From: a bacterium
GTDB lineage: Bacteria > Hinthialibacterota > Hinthialibacteria > OLB16
Direction: 5' to 3'
Length of the DNA: 64,000 nucleotides
Assembly (NCBI GenBank): GCA_022072055.1
Contig: JAJVIK010000023.1
Location: forward strand, 88,324-152,323
The first letter of the stretch is position 1. Every line of letters starts with the position of its first letter. Shown here in pieces: positions 45,756-55,068 of the stretch. Position numbers and translations under genes: made by a program. Under the pieces are notes generated by a model. It worked only from the letters and a program-made list of their open reading frames with translations, ran no database searches and was not told the DNA's origin.

Positions 45756-47105
45756 CTACTCCACCCCCACCAGCTTCACCACATAAGCGTGCTTGCATGG
45801 CGCGCCATCCACCCCGAGGTCCGGCATCTCCACCTTGATCTTGCCATCCTTTGAGGCGCACTTCAGGTTGCCTTCATGTCCCAAGAGGGAAGCGGCAAGC
45901 CCGGCGCCTGCCTTGGGCGCCTCAAGGATGAACTCCTTCCCCGGCCACTTGAGGCAGATCGCATACACCGCCCCATCCTTGGCGGTGTAGCGCACCAAGT
46001 CGCCCTCCGCGGACTGCCGCCACTGCTTGGTGCCATAGATCGCCTCGCCGTTCAGCGCCAGCCACTCGCCGATTTCTAGGAGTCGCTGCTGCATGATCAC
46101 CGGGATGCGGCCATCCGCCGTCGGACCGATGTCGAGCAACAGGTTGCCCCCCTTGGAGACCAGCTCGATCAACAGGTGAATGTGCTCGCGCGCGGGCTTG
46201 TATTCGTCAATGGTCTCATTCCGGCTGTACCCGAAGGAAGCGCCCATGCCACGGCACTCCTCCCACTTCTTCTTGTTGAAGGCATCCGCCGGAGCCTCAT
46301 AGATGTTGCCGTATTCGGTGGTGTAATAGCCGCCATGATGCCCGCGCGTGTCCTTCCCCCAGCGGTCATCCACAACCACATCCTCCTTGCAGGGGGATTC
46401 GTTGTAGAGCCACGCCAGGAACTCGGTGCTCCGCCAGACATCGCTGGGGTGATCCCATTCCCCATCCGAGAAGATCAGGGATGGGGAATACTTCACCACA
46501 AGGTCCTTAATCTGTGGGAGCATGTGCTCATCGACATAGCGTTTCACATCGCTCTTGTAGATCGGGTTGAACCACTCATACAGCGAGTAATAGAACCCCA
46601 TTTTGAGTCCTCGGTCCCGCACCGCGGCGGTAAGGTCCCCGCACAGGTCGCGGTGCGGGCCGATATCGACACTGTTCCAGTTCCAGGAATCCGGGCTGGG
46701 CCAGAGACAGAAGCCCTCATGGTGCTTCGAGGTGAGGACCACATACTTGGCCCCCGAACGCGCGAAGATATCGGCCCACTGCGCCGGATCAAACAGCTCG
46801 GCCTTGAAGAGCGGCGCGAAGTCCTGGTACTTGAACTCTTCTCCGTAGGTCTTCGCATGAAACTTCCAGGTCTCGCCTTCAGGGTTCAGCATGTCATGCC
46901 AATACCACTCGGCGTATTTCCCCTTGGGTCCCCAGGAGGGAACCGAGTACACCCCCCAGTGGATGAAAATGCCGAACTTGGCTTCATCAAACCACGCCGG
47001 AAGCGGGCGGGAGTCGATGGACTCCCAGTTGGCCTCGTAGGGCGCGGCGACCGATGGAAACGAGACAAACAGGAGCAGAGTGAGAAACGAAATATGCCGA
47101 GTCAT
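45756..47105 (-). CDS. Secreted alpha-L-fucosidase, glycoside hydrolase family 29
   Basis: A 449-residue enzyme with a signal peptide (ISFLTLLLFVSFPSVAA) that removes terminal fucose from glycans. GH29 features are KFGIFIHWGVYSVPSWG with His49 in the fucose site, EWYWHDML, TSKHHEGFCLWPS, and the nucleophile Asp of LIFSDGEW near residue 214. A C-terminal beta domain follows. AGGAGG lies eight bases before the ATG. It is 42 bases downstream of a Gfo/Idh/MocA gene in the same direction, so the two are probably co-transcribed and the dehydrogenase may act on the released sugar. Confidence 0.95.
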   Translation of the reverse strand: MTRHISFLTLLLFVSFPSVAAPYEANWESIDSRPLPAWFDEAKFGIFIHWGVYSVPSWGPKGKYAEWYWHDMLNPEGETWKFHAKTYGEEFKYQDFAPLFKAELFDPAQWADIFARSGAKYVVLTSKHHEGFCLWPSPDSWNWNSVDIGPHRDLCGDLTAAVRDRGLKMGFYYSLYEWFNPIYKSDVKRYVDEHMLPQIKDLVVKYSPSLIFSDGEWDHPSDVWRSTEFLAWLYNESPCKEDVVVDDRWGKDTRGHHGGYYTTEYGNIYEAPADAFNKKKWEECRGMGASFGYSRNETIDEYKPAREHIHLLIELVSKGGNLLLDIGPTADGRIPVIMQQRLLEIGEWLALNGEAIYGTKQWRQSAEGDLVRYTAKDGAVYAICLKWPGKEFILEAPKAGAGLAASLLGHEGNLKCASKDGKIKVEMPDLGVDGAPCKHAYVVKLVGVE

Positions 47106-47147
47106 GGGATGGCCTCCTGGATCTATGGGGTTCGTTGGAAAGCTGCG

Positions 47148-48158
47148 CTAAAAATGGACCCGCTTCCCCCCTCGACTGCTCTCATAAATCGCGGTGATCA
47201 GGCGCACCGATTTGCGCGCTTCAGCCCCGGTTACCACCGGGTCGCGGTTGTTCTTCACCGCCTCGATCATGTCGCGAATGTGGTATTCATGGCCCGCCGT
47301 GGAGATCGCCTTGGGGTCCCCATAGCCGCCACCCTTTTCGGCGACCTGCTCGACAACCTCCTCTTCGTCATCGATCACCAGACGCTTTATGCGCGTGTCC
47401 TCCAGGAGGATGCTCCCTTTCTCGCCGTGTATCTCAATGCGGGTCTCAAAGCCCGGCTTGGCGCAAGTGGTTGCTTCGATCACCCCCTGTCCGCCTGACT
47501 TCCAGCGCACGATCGCGTGGCAGGCATCTTCCACCTCAATCTGGTGATCGAGGGTCGAGGCAAGCCCTTGGACCCACTCCGGCTCCCCCACCAGCCACTG
47601 GATGCAATCCACCCAATGGACCCCCTGGTTCATCGTGGCTCCGCCGCCATCCAGCGCCCAAGTCCCGCGCCATGCGGCCGAATTGTAGTAATCCTGTGTC
47701 CGGTAATACTTGATGTAGGCATCCGCGATGAGGATCCGCCCAAGCTTCCCCTCGGAAAGGACCTGCTTGGCCTTCTTGGGACCATCGAAGGTCCGGAACT
47801 GAAGAATGCCCCCGAGTTTGACTCCAGCCTCGCGACAGGCCGCGGTCATCCGGTCGATCCGCTCCGTGGTGATCTCCATCGGTTTTTCGGAGAGGACATG
47901 GGCCCCCGCCTTGGCCGCCTCAAGGGTCGGTTCCAGATGGAATCCGCTCGGAGTGCCGATGGTGACAATCTCCGCGCCGCCCTCCTTGACCAGCTTCTCG
48001 ATGCTCTCGAAAACCGGAATGCCATGCTGCTCGCCGAACTTCCTGGCGGCCTCCGGAAACTTGTCGGTCACCCCCACGACCTCGGCGCCCTCGACATTCT
48101 GGATCGCGCGACGGTGAAAGTCGGCGATCATGCCCACCCCAATCAGCCCGAAACGCAT
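47148..48158 (-). CDS. Gfo/Idh/MocA-family oxidoreductase
   Basis: A 336-residue NAD(P)-dependent dehydrogenase: GLIGVGMIADFHRRA at the N-terminus, then SEKPMEIT with the catalytic Lys, then GVHWVDCIQWLVG with the active-site His/Asp region. The YIKYYRTQDYYNSAAWRGTWALDGGGATMNQ stretch is seen in the sugar dehydrogenase branch of this family found with secreted glycoside hydrolases in PVC bacteria. GGAGGCG lies six bases before the ATG. It precedes the fucosidase and is divergent from the DUF1549/1553 gene. Confidence 0.94.
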   Translation of the reverse strand: MRFGLIGVGMIADFHRRAIQNVEGAEVVGVTDKFPEAARKFGEQHGIPVFESIEKLVKEGGAEIVTIGTPSGFHLEPTLEAAKAGAHVLSEKPMEITTERIDRMTAACREAGVKLGGILQFRTFDGPKKAKQVLSEGKLGRILIADAYIKYYRTQDYYNSAAWRGTWALDGGGATMNQGVHWVDCIQWLVGEPEWVQGLASTLDHQIEVEDACHAIVRWKSGGQGVIEATTCAKPGFETRIEIHGEKGSILLEDTRIKRLVIDDEEEVVEQVAEKGGGYGDPKAISTAGHEYHIRDMIEAVKNNRDPVVTGAEARKSVRLITAIYESSRGGKRVHF

Positions 48159-48363
48159 GGTTCGCCTCCGAGAACAACCAGTAGGATAGTGGAAGATTTC
48201 AACTGAACGGCGATTATGGAGAGGGGCGAGTGGGATGGCAAGGTTGAAGGGGCGCTCTTGCGATTTCTCCCTTACCTCAATCCCCCCGGACAGTGTATTC
48301 TAGGCCCAATGAGGCCAAGAACCCTCGGCTGATTCGATCGTTTTCCTTAAGGAGGAGGTTCCA

Positions 48364-51300
48364 GTGAGGTTCCGAAGGGCCGCGCTCGCGCTACCGGTCG
48401 CCTTGCTTCCGTGTTTGCTCCTGCTCTCCTATCCCGCGGAAGGGGAGCCGCAACCCAGCGACACGCTCAAGGATCCGGTGGCGACCATCCTCCGGAGCCT
48501 CGAGGCCCTGCGCGCCGATCCCGCCAACCTCCGCTCGGCCTCCGAGTGGCTTCAGTCCGAGCGCAAACGGGCGGAGATGGACCTTCAGGTGTTGGAGACG
48601 GAGCTCAGCCGCCTCCAATCGGAGTTAAATGGCCTCGAAGGCGGAAACACGGCGCGGCGGGAGCGGACCGCCGCCGCCGCGAACGGTGTGGCCATTCCCG
48701 TGATGGACCGCCCGGTGGACTTTCAGACCGAGGTCTTTCCGATTCTTCAGAGCTCCTGCTTCGAGTGTCACGGTCCCGAGCGCCAACGGGCTCACCTTCG
48801 TTTGGACGGGAAACAGGTGGCCTTCAAGGGGGGGAAATCGGGTCCGCCGATTGTGCCGGGGGATGGAGAAGGGAGCTTGCTCTTCAAGCGAGTGGCCGGG
48901 CTTGGCGAAGAGGAGCAGATGCCCCCCACCGAAAAGAAACTCTCCGGCGAGCAGATGGGGCAGATCCGCGCCTGGATCGACCAGGGCGCGCGGTGGCCGG
49001 AAGAGGTCGGCGCCCAAATCTCCGCGGATGAGAAGCACTGGGCCTACAAGCCCCCGGTTCGGCCTGATATCCCACAATCCCAGACGGAGCAGTGGGTCCG
49101 AAACCCGGTTGATTCCTTTGTTCTTGCGCGCCTGGAGCATGAGGGGCTTTCCCCCTCGCCGGAGGCCCCCAAGGAGACCTTGATCCGCCGCCTCTCTCTC
49201 GACCTGATCGGCCTGCCCCCCACGGTCGAGGAGGTGGATGCTTTCCTGTCCGACCCGAGCGTCGATGCTTACGAGCAGCTGGTGGATCGCCTGCTCGCCT
49301 CCCCGCATTACGGCGAGCGCTGGGCCAGGGTCTGGCTCGACCTTGCCCGTTACGCCGACACGAACGGCTACGAGAAGGATCTGGTCCGCTCGATGTGGCC
49401 CTGGCGAGACTGGGTCATTCAGGCATTCAATCGGAACCTTCCGTTCGACCAATTCACCATCGAGCAGCTCGCGGGCGACCTGCTCCCCAACGCCGCGCGC
49501 GAGCAGCTTGTGGCCACAGGGTTCCACCGCAACACCATGCTCAACGATGAAGGTGGCATCGATCCCGAGGAGTTTCGGATCGTGGCGGTCAAGGATCGCG
49601 TGGACACCACGGCGGCGGTGTGGCTGGGAACCACGCTCGCCTGCGCGCAGTGTCACGAACACAAGTTCGATCCCTTCACCCAGGCCGACTACTATCGCTT
49701 CGCGGCCTTCTTCAACAGCACCAAGGATATGGGGGTCGGCGAGAATCCGGTGATCCGCCTTCCGACACCCGAGCAGGAAGGAACGCTTGCGCGACTCGAC
49801 GGCGAAATCCGGGACCTTGATAGCCAATTGACACAATCCACGCCCGATCTCGTTGCCGCCCAGCTCGAGTGGGAGAGGGATTTGGTCGAGAACCCACCCC
49901 AATGGATTCCGCTTGAGCCGAACGAGTATCACTCCACCCAAGGCTCCATTCTGACCCTTCTCCCCGATCAATCCCTGCTGGCCGTGGGGCCAAACCCGGA
50001 CAACGATGTGTACCAGGTTGCCGCGCGGCTCCCGCGTTCCGGAGTCACCGCCGTGCGCCTTGAGGCCCTCACCCATGAAACCCTCCCGCTCAAGGGCCCC
50101 GGGCGCGCGGGAAACGCCGGGTTTGTCCTGAGCCAGGTGTCGGCGGTCGTGGCCTCGGATGCTCCCGAAAGCGCCTCGAAGCCGCTCCGGTTCACCGAGG
50201 CGCACGCGGACTACGCCCAGAAGAACTTTGATGTGAGAAATCTGATCCTTACGGACCCCGGCCCCGGATGGGCCACAGACTCCTCCAGCGAAGGCCAGCG
50301 AGTGGATCGCATGGCCATCCTGGTGGTGGCGAGCGCCAGCGAGACATCTATAGGGGCCACCGTGACCTTCACCCTCACCCACAAATATGGGCGTGGGCAT
50401 AATCTGGGACGGTTCCGCCTATCGGTCACCGATTCCAAGCACCCGCTGGGGACCTTTCTGCTCCCCGCGGATGTTCGAGAGGCGCTCGGGGTTGCGCGGG
50501 AAAATCGAGACTCCACTCAGACCGCGAAGCTTGCCGAGCACTTCCGCGCCACCACTCCCCTGCTCGCGGATGTCCGCGCTCGACTCGCCGCCGCCCGCGA
50601 GGAGCGCGAGAAGCTCCCGGTGGCGACCTCCATGATCCTGGAGGACCTCATCGAGCCGAGGAAGACCCATGTCTTGGACCGTGGGAACTTCCTTGCGCCG
50701 AAGGAGGAGGTTTCTCCCGGAGTCCCGGAAGTGATATCTCCCCTTCCCGAAAAGGCGCCCGCCAACCGTCTCGGGTTGGCCCAGTGGCTGGTGGACAAGC
50801 GAAACCCACTCACCGCGCGGGTGATGGCCAATCGGATCTGGTCGGTCCTTTTTGGGCGCGGCCTAGTCGAGACCCCGGAGGACTTCGGGACACAAGGGGA
50901 TCCCCCGACACACCCGGAGTTGCTGGATTGGCTGGCGGTCGAGTTCATGGACCGAGGCTGGGACATGAAAGCCTTCCATAAGCTGATCGTGACCTCCGCG
51001 ACCTATCGTCAATCTTCGCGAGTCTCCAAGGAGCTCCTGGAGCGCGACCCTCAGAACCGCCTGTACGCCCACGGGCCACGTTTCCGAATGGAGGCCGAGA
51101 TGGTCCGGGACAACGCCCTGGCCGTGGCGAAGCTCCTGAACCCCCAGATCGGGGGGCCGAGCGTCTTTCCGCCTCAGCCGGAGGGGATCTGGGATAACAG
51201 TTTTACCATCCACGACACCAAGAATCGCTGGACCGAGGCCACTGACAACCAGCGCCATCGTCGCGGCCTCTACACGTTCATCCGGCGGACCGCGGCCTAT

Positions 51301-51711
51301 CCCACCCTGCTGATGTTCGATGCCCCCAACCGCGAGGTTTGCACCATCGACCGTAAGCGGACCAACACCCCTCTTCAGGCACTAGCGACCCTGAATGATC
51401 CGGCCTTTGTGGAGGCGGCTGGAGGGCTCGCGCGTCGAATCCTGGCCGAGGGCGGCGATACCCTCCAGAAACGGCTCACGCACGCCTATCGCGTGGTGCT
51501 GGCGAGACCCCCCGAGCCTTCCGAGGTGACCGCGCAAGCGGCCCTTTTCGGGCGCTCGCTGGCGAAGTTCGCGGAAGCAACCGAGGACGCGCAAAGACTG
51601 ATCGCGAGCACGCGTCAGAGCTCTGAGGGTCTTGATTCGGCGGAGTTTGCCGCGTGGATCGTGGTCTCGAACGTGCTCCTCAATCTGGACGAAACCATCA
51701 CCAAGGGGTGA
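48364..51711 (+). CDS. Planctomycete-type cytochrome c (PSCyt1), DUF1549, DUF1553 protein
   Basis: A 1115-residue exported protein beginning with GTG after a strong AAGGAGGAGG. The signal peptide is followed by a coiled-coil-like segment (residues 55-100). PSCyt1 spans about 118-190 with a c-type heme motif CFECH near residue 132. DUF1549 (PSCyt2) spans about 249-460 and holds LSLDLIGLPPT, GERWARVWLDLARYADTNGYEKD and a second CXXCH, CAQCH, near residue 426. DUF1553 (PSD1) spans about 800-1095, with ANRIWSVLFGRGLVETPEDFG and RKRTNTPLQALATLNDP. The family is almost restricted to Planctomycetes and relatives. Its substrate is unknown; it works with the DUF1501 protein encoded next. Confidence 0.95.
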   Translation: MRFRRAALALPVALLPCLLLLSYPAEGEPQPSDTLKDPVATILRSLEALRADPANLRSASEWLQSERKRAEMDLQVLETELSRLQSELNGLEGGNTARRERTAAAANGVAIPVMDRPVDFQTEVFPILQSSCFECHGPERQRAHLRLDGKQVAFKGGKSGPPIVPGDGEGSLLFKRVAGLGEEEQMPPTEKKLSGEQMGQIRAWIDQGARWPEEVGAQISADEKHWAYKPPVRPDIPQSQTEQWVRNPVDSFVLARLEHEGLSPSPEAPKETLIRRLSLDLIGLPPTVEEVDAFLSDPSVDAYEQLVDRLLASPHYGERWARVWLDLARYADTNGYEKDLVRSMWPWRDWVIQAFNRNLPFDQFTIEQLAGDLLPNAAREQLVATGFHRNTMLNDEGGIDPEEFRIVAVKDRVDTTAAVWLGTTLACAQCHEHKFDPFTQADYYRFAAFFNSTKDMGVGENPVIRLPTPEQEGTLARLDGEIRDLDSQLTQSTPDLVAAQLEWERDLVENPPQWIPLEPNEYHSTQGSILTLLPDQSLLAVGPNPDNDVYQVAARLPRSGVTAVRLEALTHETLPLKGPGRAGNAGFVLSQVSAVVASDAPESASKPLRFTEAHADYAQKNFDVRNLILTDPGPGWATDSSSEGQRVDRMAILVVASASETSIGATVTFTLTHKYGRGHNLGRFRLSVTDSKHPLGTFLLPADVREALGVARENRDSTQTAKLAEHFRATTPLLADVRARLAAAREEREKLPVATSMILEDLIEPRKTHVLDRGNFLAPKEEVSPGVPEVISPLPEKAPANRLGLAQWLVDKRNPLTARVMANRIWSVLFGRGLVETPEDFGTQGDPPTHPELLDWLAVEFMDRGWDMKAFHKLIVTSATYRQSSRVSKELLERDPQNRLYAHGPRFRMEAEMVRDNALAVAKLLNPQIGGPSVFPPQPEGIWDNSFTIHDTKNRWTEATDNQRHRRGLYTFIRRTAAYPTLLMFDAPNREVCTIDRKRTNTPLQALATLNDPAFVEAAGGLARRILAEGGDTLQKRLTHAYRVVLARPPEPSEVTAQAALFGRSLAKFAEATEDAQRLIASTRQSSEGLDSAEFAAWIVVSNVLLNLDETITKG

Positions 51712-51716
51712 GCGAG

Positions 51717-53156
51717 ATGACGGACCGGAACCTGGCCAAGACGTTGACCCGTCGCGATTTCCTGCTTCGCGGGACCTCGGGAATCGGCTCGATTGCCTTA
51801 GCTTCGCTCCTTAAGCCCGACCTCCTGGCGGAGGCGGCCACAACAGGGGGCCCTTTCGCGCCGAAGCCTCCGCATTTTGCTCCGCGCGCCAAGCAGATCA
51901 TTTATCTGTCCATGACCGGCGGGCCCTCGACCATTGACCTGTTCGATTACAAGCCGGAGCTCAAGCGGCTGAACGGCACGGCGATCCCGGAGTCGTTTCT
52001 CGAGGGGCGACGCTTTGCTTTCCTGCGTGGGGTTCCGAACCTGCTGGGTCCTCAGTATGAGTTCAACCAGCATGGCCGGTGCGGGGCCTGGGTTTGTGAT
52101 CAGCTCCCGCACACCGCCGAGATCGTGAATGAGATCGCCTTCATCAAGTCGATGCAGACCAACGAGATCAACCATGTCCCCGCCGAGCTGCTCCTCAACA
52201 CCGGCTCGAACCGTCAAGGGCGGCCTTCGATGGGTTCGTGGGTGACCTATGGGCTTGGGAGCGAATGCTCGGACCTGCCCGCCTTTGTGGTGCTCGCGAG
52301 CGGAAAGGCGGGCCGTTGCGGCTCCTCCTGCTGGGGAAGCGGGTTTCTCCCCTCGATGTACCAGGGGGTTCAATTCCGCGCGCAGGGGGACCCGGTCCTA
52401 TTCCTCTCCAACCCCCCCGGCATGGGGGAGGAGCTCCGGCGCGCCTCCCTGGACACCCTGCGGACCCTCAACCAAGGCGCGCTCGCAACCTTTGGCGATC
52501 CGGAGATCAACACCCGCATCGAGTCCTTCGAGATGGCGTACAAGATGCAGACCAGCGTGCCCGAGCTGATGGATATCTCCAAGGAGCCGGAGTCGGTCCA
52601 TCAGCTTTACGGAACCGAGCGGGGCAGGGTGTCCTTTTCCAACAATTGTCTTCTTGCTCGGCGGCTTATCGAACGGGGAGTCCGGTTTGTGCATGTCACG
52701 CACGGCGGGTGGGACCATCACGGCGGCGGCGATCAGAACCTGGTCACCAACCTCCCCGAGCGTTGCAAGCAGGTCGATCAGGGGGGCGCGGCGCTGGTGA
52801 AGGACCTGAAGGAGCGCGGGCTGCTCGACACCACGCTGGTGATCTGGGGTGGCGAGTTCGGGAGGACACCGATGATCCAAGGGGAATACACGCCGGAGAA
52901 CCTCGGACGCGACCATTTGATCAGCGCGTTCACCATCTGGCTCGCGGGCGGAGGGATCAAGAAAGGGTTCGAGCTGGGCAAGACCGATGACATCGGGATG
53001 AACGTGGTCGAGGATCCGGTTCATGTGCATGATTTGCAGGCCACAATCCTCCACTGCCTCGGCCTGGACCACACCAAGCTCACTTTCCGCTTTCAGGGCC
53101 GTGACTATCGCTTGACCGATGTTTTTGGGAAAGTTGTGGAGAAGGTGCTGGCGTAG
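51717..53156 (+). CDS. Tat-exported DUF1501 protein
   Basis: A 479-residue protein with a twin-arginine signal TRRDFLLRGTSGIGSIALASLL. The rest is DUF1501, a sulfatase/alkaline-phosphatase-like fold: YLSMTGGPSTIDLFDYKP near the start, then VTHGGWDHH and WGGEFGRTPM, the metal-binding regions. It starts six bases after the DUF1549/1553 stop, and the two families nearly always occur as a pair in planctomycetes. Their joint role is thought to be degradation of extracellular polymers but is unproven. The ATG at 51717 has GAGCGAG upstream. Confidence 0.94.
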   Translation: MTDRNLAKTLTRRDFLLRGTSGIGSIALASLLKPDLLAEAATTGGPFAPKPPHFAPRAKQIIYLSMTGGPSTIDLFDYKPELKRLNGTAIPESFLEGRRFAFLRGVPNLLGPQYEFNQHGRCGAWVCDQLPHTAEIVNEIAFIKSMQTNEINHVPAELLLNTGSNRQGRPSMGSWVTYGLGSECSDLPAFVVLASGKAGRCGSSCWGSGFLPSMYQGVQFRAQGDPVLFLSNPPGMGEELRRASLDTLRTLNQGALATFGDPEINTRIESFEMAYKMQTSVPELMDISKEPESVHQLYGTERGRVSFSNNCLLARRLIERGVRFVHVTHGGWDHHGGGDQNLVTNLPERCKQVDQGGAALVKDLKERGLLDTTLVIWGGEFGRTPMIQGEYTPENLGRDHLISAFTIWLAGGGIKKGFELGKTDDIGMNVVEDPVHVHDLQATILHCLGLDHTKLTFRFQGRDYRLTDVFGKVVEKVLA

Positions 53157-53171
53157 GGGCGGGAGGTGGGA

Positions 53172-53249
53172 ATGATCGGCGACGGCGGTCTGACTTTCCA
53201 GGAGTTCATCACGCATGAGGCGCGCCCGGATGAGTGGGACAACAGTTGA
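53172..53249 (+). CDS. Possible 25-residue small protein
   Basis: An ATG after a strong GGGAGGTGGG ribosome-like site starts a 25-codon frame reading MIGDGGLTFQEFITHEARPD then EWDNS before TGA. It lies between the DUF1501 gene (15 bases) and the next hypothetical gene (15 bases). Nothing is recognised. The good ribosome site and tight spacing favour translation, but a frame this short can occur by chance. Confidence 0.3.
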   Translation: MIGDGGLTFQEFITHEARPDEWDNS

Positions 53250-53264
53250 AGTGAGAGGTGAGGG

Positions 53265-53822
53265 ATGTTTCTTTCCTTTCTGATGCGAGAAGGCAGCATG
53301 GGTTGGGTCAAGCTGATCCTTGGTCTACTGGTAGCGCTTGCCCTCGTACATGTCGGCTTCCGTACAGGCCTCCTGCCGAACTTTGACAGTTACACGCCGG
53401 ACAAAGGGGATTTTGAGCTGATGTGTCCGGGACTGTATGCCGGGGGGCTCAGGGTTGAAGGGGTCTTTGCGTCTTCTGACGTTACTTGTGGAATCTTTAA
53501 AGCCAGTGATGAAGTGTCGGAGGCGACCGGACCGCTATCCTCTCGGATCGTGGAAAAGCTAGTGGAGCAAAAATGGGATCTCCAGCCGGAGGGTGTCTAT
53601 AGCCGCGCGGGTGAGGTGATCCGAATTGAGCCAATCGATTCCTCATCCGTTCTTATCGGCGTCATCTCCTTCTCGGGAGACCGGGCGAAGAGCTTTGCAT
53701 ATAGCCGAGAGCAGTCGGGAGAGCTCCGATGGGCCGATTCCGAATTCTGGCCGGTATATGAGAGAACCCTGAACCAGATGAAGTCCAGTTCGTTTCAATC
53801 CTTCTCACAAACACCCCCCTGA
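53265..53822 (+). CDS. Membrane-anchored hypothetical protein
   Basis: A 185-residue protein not recognised. One hydrophobic segment near residues 14-31 (VKLILGLLVALALVHVGF) is followed by a soluble domain with alternating strands and few repeats. GAGGTGAGGG precedes the ATG. GC content appears lower than that of adjacent genes. It is downstream of the DUF1501 gene and upstream of a sialidase-like gene, but no functional link is visible. Confidence 0.65.
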   Translation: MFLSFLMREGSMGWVKLILGLLVALALVHVGFRTGLLPNFDSYTPDKGDFELMCPGLYAGGLRVEGVFASSDVTCGIFKASDEVSEATGPLSSRIVEKLVEQKWDLQPEGVYSRAGEVIRIEPIDSSSVLIGVISFSGDRAKSFAYSREQSGELRWADSEFWPVYERTLNQMKSSSFQSFSQTPP

Positions 53823-53874
53823 CTCATGCTTGGCGTGATTGGTTGCTTTGGCTTCCGAAATGGAGGTTCTAGTC

Positions 53875-55050
53875 ATGCATCGTTTCACCCTTCTCGCATT
53901 GGGCTTTGCGCTTACAGCCGGGGGGGCGGTCGCCGAGCCCCTCTTTGAGCGTCGCGCCATTTTCCCCTATGAGGACTTTCACAATCACAGCAGCAGCCTG
54001 GTCGAATGCCCCAATGGGGACCTGCTCGCGTGCTGGTTTCATGGAGTCGGGGAACGCGGCGACAACAACAGCGTGGTCCTGGGGTCCCGATTGAGGAACG
54101 GGCAGAGCGCCTGGGATCCCCCCTTCACCCTCGCCGACACCCCCAATCTCCCCGACTGCAACCCGGTGTTGTTCATCGATCCCAAGGAGCGCCTGTGGCT
54201 GTTCCGCATCGCAGTGATCGCCAACGAGTGGCAGCATTCCCTGCTGCGGACCCTGATCTCCACCGATTACCAGAAGTCAGGCCCTCCGACATGGACCTGG
54301 CAGGATGCGCTGATCCTAACCCCCGGCGAGGAGTTCCCCGAAACCGTCAAGCAGGCGTTCCAGTCGTTGAACCTCAGCGAGCCGGCCGCCAATTATGTCC
54401 CCAAATACTCCGAGGCGCTTGTCACCGCCGCGAGCGACAAGCTCAAGCGCCAGACCGGCTGGATGACCCGCATCCGCCCCCGAGTTCTCGACAGTGGAAG
54501 AATCCTGCTTCCGCTTTACTCGGATGGTTTCAAGCTCTCTCTCATGGCCCTCAGCGATGATGCGGGGGAAACCTGGCGACCCAGCCTTCCGATTGTCGGC
54601 CTCGGACCGATCCAACCCGCCGTGGCGATCAAGAATGATGGAACCTTGGTGGCCTATCTCCGAGACTCCGGCCCCGCGCCGAAACGGATCCTTCGCAGCG
54701 AATCGAGTGACCAGGGGATGACCTGGTCCCCCGCCATCGACACCGAAATCCCCAATCCCGGCTCCAGCGTGGATGTGCTTACCCTCCGGAACGGGCGCTG
54801 GGTGATGGTCCACAACAACGCCGAGGAGAAACGCTACAACCTGCGTGTCGCGCTCTCCGAGGATGAAGGCGCCACCTGGAAATGGGAGCGATACCTGGGG
54901 GATTCCGAGAAGGAGTGGTTCGCGTATCCGTGCATCCTGGAAGGCGCGGATGGACGTATCCATGTCTCCTACAGCCACACCCAGGACAACAAGAAAAGCA
55001 TCCGCCACGACACCATCAACGAGGACTGGATTCGGGAGGAAGACAAATAA
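53875..55050 (+). CDS. Secreted sialidase/BNR-repeat protein
   Basis: A 391-residue protein with a signal peptide (HRFTLLALGFALTAGGAVAEP). It is a six-bladed beta-propeller of the exo-alpha-sialidase type with Asp-box repeats: SDDAGETW, SSDQGMTW and SEDEGATW, spaced roughly 60-75 residues apart. It opens with FPYEDFHNHSSSLVECPNGDLLACWFHG, a block shared by sialidase-like proteins of PVC bacteria. Catalytic Arg triad residues cannot be assigned with certainty, so the substrate may be sialic acid or another sugar acid. GGAGGT precedes ATG 53875. Confidence 0.9.
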   Translation: MHRFTLLALGFALTAGGAVAEPLFERRAIFPYEDFHNHSSSLVECPNGDLLACWFHGVGERGDNNSVVLGSRLRNGQSAWDPPFTLADTPNLPDCNPVLFIDPKERLWLFRIAVIANEWQHSLLRTLISTDYQKSGPPTWTWQDALILTPGEEFPETVKQAFQSLNLSEPAANYVPKYSEALVTAASDKLKRQTGWMTRIRPRVLDSGRILLPLYSDGFKLSLMALSDDAGETWRPSLPIVGLGPIQPAVAIKNDGTLVAYLRDSGPAPKRILRSESSDQGMTWSPAIDTEIPNPGSSVDVLTLRNGRWVMVHNNAEEKRYNLRVALSEDEGATWKWERYLGDSEKEWFAYPCILEGADGRIHVSYSHTQDNKKSIRHDTINEDWIREEDK

Positions 55051-55068
55051 CCTCAGTCCGCGGGCGAC

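Noticed and set aside
48625..50400. A 591-codon minus-strand open frame opposite the DUF1549/1553 gene
   Set aside because: Same cause: GC-rich codon bias of a real gene on the other strand; no recognisable motifs.
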